A stretch of 64,000 bases of DNA, from positions 182,926-246,925 of the forward strand of contig MNCI01020757.1 of assembly GCA_015680685.1 (NCBI GenBank), in the 5' to 3' direction. The notes beneath the pieces are model-generated. The model was given only the letters and a program-made list of their open reading frames with translations. It was not told the DNA's origin and did not search any database. Each line of letters starts with the position of its first letter. The first letter of the stretch is position 1. The position numbers and the translations under genes are program-made. This DNA comes from Gnetum montanum (Eukaryota > Streptophyta > Gnetopsida > Gnetales > Gnetaceae). This document shows, piece after piece, positions 58,069-64,000 of the stretch.

Positions 58069-59533
58069 TGTAGCGACTGAAAACATCGGTGGCTCGAAAA
58101 ACGTTGATGGGCCGTTGTTTGCGAACAGTCTTGACCCTATTTCTAAGGGAGGGTTGTGTTGGATGGGATGGAAATGGGGTGCCTTGAACGATTTGGTTGA
58201 TCAGACAGGGACTTAGTCAGTGTCTATATAACCTTTTGCAACATGTTATTTAAAANACTCTATTAAGATGGATACAATCGGTTGCACAGCGTTGAGAAGT
58301 GTAGAGGTCCCGAGGGTAACTAAGACGTGTAGAGCAAGAGGGCTGTGTGCTCGAACTCGGACTCAATCATTAACAATGCGAGGTGCTACCAAGGTGGTAG
58401 GAAAGAGTAGAACAAAATGCCAACTGAGAATGCTAATTATTTACAATATTAAACCGAAAGCTTCCAATGCTTAAGGTTACAGTGCTAACTTTTTCTTATC
58501 AGCCAAAAAAATTGTTAGCCGACCAGATTGCCCAAAGAGTCAGAGAATGTGCCTACGAACGCGAGAGTCAGAGAGGATCCAGATGAAAAGATAGAAAAAA
58601 AGCCCTTTAAGTGTTGCTCATTAGGGTATTTATAGGACCAAGGGCATGCGAAATATTCAGTTTGGATGCCACATGCCTTGGGCCTATGTTAACTTGTCTA
58701 TGCTGCACGTGCCTACATGATCGTTGGGTGAGCTTGCCATGCCGTAATTACAAACCTGCCATGTCATAATTATGCTGTCAGAGCAACAGTGTAATTAGGT
58801 GAGGTGCATTAATTACACGTAACTACTCACTACGTCTTGCCATGCTTTGTAGCATAGCATTTGGCATAGCATAGCATCTTCTCAGGCTACGCTACGCTAC
58901 ACAGCATAGCATAGCGTAACCGTCAATTTGAAGAAAAAATCTGCATTGTGTCCTGCTGCATGTGTTGGAAACCTTCGTTGTGACTGCTGGTTGTATATTT
59001 GCTATGCTATGCTATGTAGCGTATCATAGCGTAGCAGTTGTCCTTAGCCGCAAAAACGTTGCCAATCTGCAAACTTTATCTTTTGTACTACGAAACTTGC
59101 GAACTTGCTGATCTCACACTTTGAGATGTCTTCTGTTACTTCTACAAAATTGCTACGCCTCACTACGTCATGTAGCTTAGCGTAGCGTAGCAGTAAACAT
59201 GACCTGATTTTGCCAAGTTCGCCACTTTCTAATAGAAGAAGACATTGTCGAAGGACTTAAAGTCGGGCAAAGGGATTGGTCGTCCAGCTTTTGCTATGCT
59301 ATGCTACGCTATGTGGCACAACGTAGCATAACACTGTGCTTCTGGAAAAGTCTTCTGAAGTTTGCTATGCTACATGGCGTGGTGTAGCGTAGTAAGGCTC
59401 CTTGAGTTAGAAAATTTGCTGAAGTGGATAGTCTGCACATCGGAGCATCCATCTCTTGAAGAACTGCTGTAATGCTGCGCGAATTGCAAAGGCCTGGTGA
59501 AGCAAGCATGCCTTCGAATTTTGGGGTGTTTCA
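58069..59533 (-). repeat. 3' LTR of element D (1465 bp)
   Basis: Plus strand begins TGTAGCGACTG exactly where similarity to element E ends, and finishes GGGGTGTTTCA. On the sense strand it therefore starts TGAAACACCCC and ends CAGTCGCTACA. It contains one N (58256) and five palindromic blocks. No second copy is in the window to confirm the borders. Confidence 0.75.
58842..59397. repeat. Five TAGC/GCTA palindromic blocks in LTR D
   Basis: Blocks at about 58842-58920, 58998-59036, 59149-59193, 59290-59335 and 59361-59397. Each is built from 5-bp words GCTAT, GCTAC, ATAGC and GTAGC, with a left arm such as GCTATGCTATGCTATG and a right arm such as GTAGCGTATCATAGCG, so each can fold into a hairpin. 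Confidence 0.85.
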
Positions 59534-59550
59534 TTGGCCCCTCTTTATCG
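59534..59550 (-). other. Polypurine tract of element D
   Basis: Minus strand CGATAAAGAGGGGCCAA directly before the LTR start TGAAACACC. Confidence 0.75.
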
Positions 59551-60580
59551 ACATTTGGAGGATGGGCTCGAGAGACGTTGATAAAGAAAATGAAATACCA
59601 TGGAAGGCACGATGCTAACGTTGCTGCTCAGTGAGTGTCAAGACATCGCTTGGCTGCACTTGAGAGTGTTGCATTGGTTTTTAGGCAAAGGGCAAAGATG
59701 AGGTTTAGCAAAGTCCCTCGTTAGAGTGCTCATAAGGGACTTGCTTGTGTTTTCATCTTTACTCTGACCTTCGACCTCATGTAGGATAGGTGTTTCCTTC
59801 GCAGGATGAGCTGTGTTACATCCGTGAAAGGTTTTGACTTGCCTATAGATGCTTCCCATGTAGTGAGCTGTGTTATGCACATCATGGAATTTGCACTCTA
59901 AAGTAGTCAAGCTAGTCGAGGCACTTACTTTGCGACGCCGTAGCACTTGCTGCTGTGGCTTAGACGTACTCTCAGCCACACCCTATAAGCATGACGGAGA
60001 GCGAGATGCGAAGCGAGGGTAGGAGTCTTGGTTACTGTAGACATTGTTGAAGCTCTTGGACATTTGTGCTAGTGCACGGTGTCCAAAGCAGGAAGGCGAG
60101 CAGTGGCCTTGGCAGCATCGACGCGAAGGAGCTAGCGTCGAAGGCATTGGAAATTACTGTGAGTGCGGATGCTCTAGAATCCCTACCAAAGGCATGCATT
60201 CTCAGTTCATCTATGGGATCAGCTGCCACATAGCTAAACGTCGTGCGAGCCTAGGTGTTGGTAGGGGGCTAGAGGATGACAATATTGTGGCTGGCCACAA
60301 TACTGTTGGAACTCCAACGGCGAGCGCTGGCCAAGGAACTACCGTCAAGGCAGTGGGCCGTGGTAACAGTAGGTCTGGAGGGCCAGTGTGATGTCATACG
60401 ACATCTCTGGAGGATTAGCATGATGACAAGGGAAGTGACATCGCGTGTGTTCCAGATCATGTTCCCATTGCATCGTGAACTACGTTTTGGAGCTGCAACG
60501 TCCCACCCCCATGTCGGCACTGTGCATTCTTGTTCGATGTGTACTCAGCGTAGATGCATGTTAGGGACGTGATGCAAACC
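59551..60580. other. Unassigned 3' internal region of element D
   Basis: About 1 kb, less AT-rich than the rest of the window. Open frames of 60-115 codons exist on both strands (minus 59979-59638; plus 60044-60391) but none shows a known domain or matches pol. An integrase core would be expected here in an intact relative and was not found. Confidence 0.45.
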
Positions 60581-60895
60581 CAATTTAAGGTCTTGGTAGA
60601 CCATGTGTTGGTTTAGAGTCCCAGCAGACTATTGTGCTTTTTTAAGGTCCCAACAGACCGTACATGCTAGTTTAATGTCATAGCGGATGTGCTGTGCCAG
60701 TCTATAGTGATAGCGGACTAGCTATGCCAGTTTTACGTCGTAGCGGACGGTTGTCGTCAGTTTAACATTGTAGCGGATGCTGGTTGTCATGGTTGCTAGT
60801 TTATCATCGTAGCAGATGGTGCTTGATGCTACTAGTTTAACGTCATTGCAGACGTTGATTGATGTTGCCAGTTTATCATTGCGGACACTGGTTGA
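60581..60895. repeat. Array of ~10 degenerate AGTTTAACGTCNTAGCGGAC units
   Basis: Units of about 20 conserved bases separated by 5-20 variable bases: for example CAGTTTTACGTCGTAGCGGA (60728), CAGTTTAACATTGTAGCGGA (60758) and TAGTTTAACGTCATTGCAGA (60833). Spacing is irregular, roughly 28-45 bp. Related units occur at 63463-63720. Confidence 0.8.
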
Positions 60896-61024
60896 GGGAC
60901 ATCATGCGCGTAGTCCCTCATGCACTTCATTAACTACCTTCTATGCCTTCTCTCCACCCACGCATGCCAGCAATATCCTGTTGTAAGAAGGTCAGCATAG
61001 GGTGTCATTCCCCATGAGCGTATA
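60896..61024 (-). pseudogene. Integrase N-terminal fragment of element D
   Basis: Continues the pol frame leftward from 61024: YTLMGNDTLC, stop, PSYNRILLACVGGEKA, stop, KVVNEVHEG. This matches the start of Tat-lineage integrase, where the H2C2 zinc domain follows (usual form RRSYDGxLLRCL and EVHEGxCGxH). The zinc domain and core are then missing, replaced by the repeat array. Confidence 0.65.
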
Positions 61025-61714
61025 TTACCGGGCATGCTTGCGGATCGCATCTCTCTGAGTAGATGTTAGTCCACTTAGGGGTTCTCCATGTTGTAGGTAG
61101 GCTTTAATGTTACCATACCACTCCTGGGTATCCGCAGCATTGATAGAGGCCACATATCCCGCCTGAGTGATAGGCTCAGTACATTCATCAATCGAAGTAG
61201 GCAGACTTGCAAATGAGTGTGGTGGAATGTTTAATGTAAGGGTGGCTAAGGCATCTGCCATAGTGTTTTCATTGCATGGCACGTGTTGTACATTTGTGGT
61301 TGTAAATTTCTTAAGCAGGCTTTTTGCTAGGTCATAGTAGGGTTGCAGGTGCGTAGCTTTGTAGGCATAGACCCTGGTGATTTGATTCACAACTAGTTGC
61401 AAATCACCATGGATTGGCAAGTATTGTATGCGTAGTGTTTGGGCAGCTGAGAGGCCTATGAGTAGCCCCTCATACTCTACCATGTTTTTGGTGCAGGGGA
61501 ATGCAAAACGATAAGTAAACGGGTGCATTTCCCCAGAGGGAAACGTAATGATAATACCTGCACTACCTCCTCGCGAGGTTGAAGCACCGTCAAAGTGTAA
61601 AGTAGCTTCTAGGTGCGATGGAACGATGTTGATAATGCCAACATCCTCGTCTGGGAATTCGGGATCTATGGTTGCGTGGTCATCGACAAGTGAGGCTGTA
61701 AGTTGCATTGCCAT
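61025..61714 (-). pseudogene. Archaeal-type RNase H of element D
   Basis: 229 codons open. LHFDGASTSRGGSAGIII supplies the first catalytic Asp, KNMVEYEGLLIGLSAA the Glu, PIHGDLQLVVNQITRVYAYK the second Asp, and NTMADALATL the last. These are the motifs of the second RNase H found between the first RNase H and integrase in Tat/Ogre elements. All catalytic residues are present in this domain, but the frame around it has stops. Confidence 0.85.
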
Positions 61715-62953
61715 GGCTTGACCCTTAGTCGACGATTGGCTTACATAATGTTGATCGAACTCTGTGGTTATTGCTTTCCATCAGGCTATCCGGTTGCTTT
61801 CATACAGGTTGTTAGTGATAGCCCGGAGTATGTTGCTTTTGCAAATGATGTTGACTGTACTACGAAATAGATAGTGCCTCCACTTTTTCAATGCAAACAC
61901 TATGGCAAGGCAATTCCTCTCTACTTCGTTGTATTTCGCCTCATGCGCTATCAATGCATGACTCAGGTAGTACACTGGTATCTCAGACCTGTCATCTCGT
62001 TTCTAACATAGCAGTGCTACAATAGATGTGTCGAAGGTGGCAAGGTAGATGAAGAAAGGCTTATCCCTTTGTGATGGATGCACAGTTGGGAGGTGCGAGA
62101 GCTCTTCTTTCAAGTCATTGAAGGCTTGTTGACACTGGGTTGTCCATTCGAAGTTAACCCCTTTCTTTAGAAGATGTTGCATGAGGTGTAACTTGTCGGT
62201 CAACTTTGCTATAAACCTTCGGATGAACTGTACCCTGCCTTGTAACCCATGTAGTTCTTTGAGGTTTGTAGGGGGTGCCAGGTTGACAATGGCCTTGAAT
62301 TTGTGAAGGTTCACCCTTATTCTAGCCTTCGATATCACGAATCCTAACATGTGTCCAATTTTCACACTGAAGACACACTTCTTGGGATTAAGGCGTAGAT
62401 CATGCATTTGGCAACATTTAAGGACTACCCCTAGATCACTTGGGTGATTAGCTGCCTCCTTGGACTTGACTGCTATATCATCCACATAGTCATTTAGTGT
62501 TTCTAGGATGTAATCACTAAAGATGTAGGTCATGGCTCGCTGGTAGGTTGCTCCAACATTCTTGAGCCCAAAAGGCATCATGGTGTAACAGAAGGTATCC
62601 CATGGGGTCATGAAGGTTGTTACTAACTGATGCTCCGGGTTGATGTGAATTTGGTTGTAGCTGAAAAAGCCATCCATGAAGGATAACAGAGCTTGACCAG
62701 TTGTAGTGTCGATGAGTTGATCGATGCTTGGAAGTGGGAAATCATCTTTGATCGTCACCTTGTTCAGATCCCGGAAGTCTATACAGATTTGTATTTCTCC
62801 CGTTTTCTTGGAAACCATGACGATGTTGGACACCCATTTCGAATAATCAACTACGCGGATGAAACCAACTTGGTATAGCTTGGTGATTTCATCCCTTAAG
62901 GCTAGTGAAATTTTTGGTTTGACATTTTGAGCCTTCTGCTTGACTACCTTCAT
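61715..62953 (-). pseudogene. Reverse transcriptase and RNase H of element D
   Basis: RT occupies 62953-62003: LYQVGFIRVVDYSKWVSNIV, CIDFRDLNKVTIKDDFPLPS, SFMDGFFSYNQIHI, MPFGLKNVGATYQRAM and the intact active site NDYVDDIAVKS. Thumb and connection follow. The first RNase H (62002-61781) has YYLSHALIAHEAKYNEVERN. One stop at 62003-62005 and one before 61780 interrupt an otherwise single frame shared with the second RNase H. It copied the element RNA when intact. Confidence 0.9.
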
Positions 62954-63280
62954 GCATGGGTCTAGGACGATGTTGTGCTATATCAGTCGCGAGTCTAAAA
63001 TTGACATGTCACTGTATGACCACGTGAAGACTTTGATGTTGTCTTGCAGAATTTTGATTACGTTTTCATGCATCTGCATGTCTAGGAGGGAGCTAAGATT
63101 TAATGTTTTTACCTCCCTTTTGGACGTGGTCATAGGCGTCTCGATGAGAGGGTCTTCAATTACATCCTCAGCCTTCAAATCTAGCGTTTGGACTAGATGG
63201 TTAGGCCAATCTGTTGATGCTTCTAAAGACACTATAGTGCTAGATGTGGTTGACCCCCAATTGATTAGGTCAGGGTTCAA
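62954..63280 (-). pseudogene. Pol segment upstream of RT in element D
   Basis: Same frame as RT. Ends VFTWSYSDMSILDSRLI, stop, HNIVLDPCMK, matching the FAWSYxDMPGIDPxIxxH motif that precedes RT in Ty3/Gypsy elements. Upstream it reads an Asp/Glu/Thr-rich linker. No protease motif is seen. Confidence 0.75.
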
Positions 63281-63462
63281 TTATCTCACGAGCTTGCCAT
63301 GTGGACCTGCTAAGGCTAAAGGTGTGGAGAGTTCATGATGGCTTTCCATTTTTGCTTAACCTGTAAAAATGAGATGAAAGCCTAGTTAAGAGGCACCTAT
63401 TGGTAGAAATCGTGTATAATGAAAACTTGCAAAGCAATGACAAGATGTATAATGTAGAGATT
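63281..63462. other. Short non-coding stretch of element D
   Basis: No coding motif seen between the pol frame and the second repeat array. Confidence 0.4.
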
Positions 63463-63720
63463 AAAATTTTGCTAGTTTAAAGTCATGGTTGACCGTTATA
63501 ACATGTAGATGTAGAGCTGCTAAAATAGGAAATGTAAAGTTGTCAACGTGAAAATGTGATGCTGCTAGTTTAGCGTCATTGCGGACTGCAAATGTATAAT
63601 AGATCAAAAAAATGCTAGTTTAAGATCTTTTCAGACCATGAAAGTTGCAACTGTATTGGGGTTTGCTAGTTTAAGGTCTTTTTGGACCGGTAAAAGCGCA
63701 ACTATGCTACGATTGCTAGT
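63463..63720. repeat. Second cluster of GCTAGTTTAA-type units
   Basis: Four to five units in the same orientation as the first array: GCTAGTTTAAAGTCATGGTT (63471), GCTAGTTTAGCGTCATTGCG (63554), GCTAGTTTAAGATCTTTTCA (63614) and GCTAGTTTAAGGTCTTTTTG (63664), ending at GCTAGTG (63714). The two clusters bracket the pol fragment. Confidence 0.8.
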
Positions 63721-63746
63721 GAAACACCACAAAAATATTTTTAAGT

Positions 63747-63862
63747 GTTACGCCCAGTGTTCACGCCTAGCGTCCACGCCCAGCGTTCACGCCCAGCGTT
63801 TACGCCCAGCATCTACGCCCAGCGTCTACGCCCAGCGTCTACGCCCAGCGTTCACGCCCGGC
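63747..63862. repeat. 13-bp tandem array (GTYYACGCCCAGC)
   Basis: Nine consecutive units of 12-13 bp, such as GTTCACGCCCAGC, GTTTACGCCCAGC and GTCTACGCCCAGC. Variation is almost confined to bases 3 and 4 of each unit. Confidence 0.95.
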
Positions 63863-63953
63863 TTCTCGGCGTACACGCTCGACGACAGGATTTCCAATGA
63901 CAACATGAAGATTACACCAAAGAGCAAGGATTGAAGCAAGTGGACATCCGTCG

Positions 63954-64000
63954 GTCTCTACGCCCGGCGTCTACGCCTGGCGTATACGCCCAGCGTGTAC
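63954..64000. repeat. 13-bp array, second block at window edge
   Basis: GTCTCTACGCCCGGC, GTCTACGCCTGGC and GTATACGCCCAGC follow a 90-bp interruption. The array continues beyond the window. Confidence 0.9.

Larger units (their letters stand above)
58069..64000 (-). mobile_element. Element D: Tat/Ogre-type Ty3/Gypsy, right end outside window
   Basis: Minus-strand element inserted into the spacer of C. At its left is a 1.46-kb 3' LTR, then a polypurine tract, about 1 kb of unassigned sequence, a repeat array, an integrase N-terminal fragment, archaeal-type RNase H, RNase H and RT, a second array and a 13-bp tandem array at the window edge. The dual RNase H arrangement identifies the Tat/Ogre lineage. 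Protease, gag and 5' LTR are not in view. Confidence 0.8.

Noticed and set aside
60044-60572. Overlapping open frames of about 100 codons on both strands
   Set aside because: The region is less AT-rich, so stops are rarer. No domain, start context or conservation supports a gene.
63638-63934. An open frame encoding a 13-residue repeat protein
   Set aside because: A 13-bp tandem array is open in all frames and gives a 13-residue repeat automatically. There is no sign of selection on the protein.
63747-64000. CRISPR-like array
   Set aside because: The unit is 13 bp with no unique spacers, and the context is a plant retrotransposon.
1-64000. tRNA or rRNA genes
   Set aside because: No cloverleaf-like segments with A and B boxes, and no rRNA similarity, were noticed by eye. 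The tRNA-like words found are primer-binding sites at LTR ends.

Overview
The window looks like nuclear DNA of a seed plant with a large, repeat-rich genome. A gymnosperm is plausible, but that is inference. About three quarters of it is nested, decayed LTR retrotransposons, and one plant receptor-kinase gene sits in a 14 kb island that is poor in recognisable transposons. Three single Ns (34555, 53270, 58256) and one 39-N gap (53627-53665) show it is a draft scaffold.

Region by region. 1-14540: three overlapping Athila-type Ty3/Gypsy remnants, called H (minus), A (plus) and B (minus). The LTRs of H and A meet head to head near 3.5 kb. 14541-16624: unassigned AT-rich DNA and a LINE-like reverse transcriptase fossil. 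16625-27631: element E (plus), with gag, protease, RT, RNase H, integrase, a long non-coding spacer, a third ORF and the 3' LTR; its 5' end is missing. 27632-28260: an older LTR fragment (G). 28261-41628: the island. It holds a non-RD LRR receptor kinase of the FLS2/EFR/Xa21 type (two exons, 32513-35717), several small repeats, a perfect 40-bp palindrome and weak signs of a minus-strand spliced gene. 41629-42503: an isolated LTR (F). 42629-58068: element C (plus). Its 5' LTR is split by a complete minus-strand element, N (43111-50149), flanked by the 5-bp duplication GTAAG. 58069-64000: element D (minus), a Tat/Ogre-type Ty3/Gypsy element with two RNase H domains that cuts off the 3' end of C. 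It carries a 1.46-kb LTR full of palindromes and several short-repeat arrays.

The Athila-type copies share a plan: LTRs of about 0.8-0.96 kb with ends close to TGATGAG...CTCATCA, a primer-binding site resembling the 3' end of tRNA-Asp, a gag with a conserved N-terminal block and an unusual zinc knuckle, pol, a purine tract straight after pol, a spacer, an extra ORF and a second purine tract. All copies carry stops and frameshifts. H and N have lost most or all of pol and could only have moved with proteins supplied by relatives.

Only the receptor kinase looks like a working host gene, and it is incompletely assembled: the transmembrane segment expected between LRRs and kinase is absent exactly at a single N.
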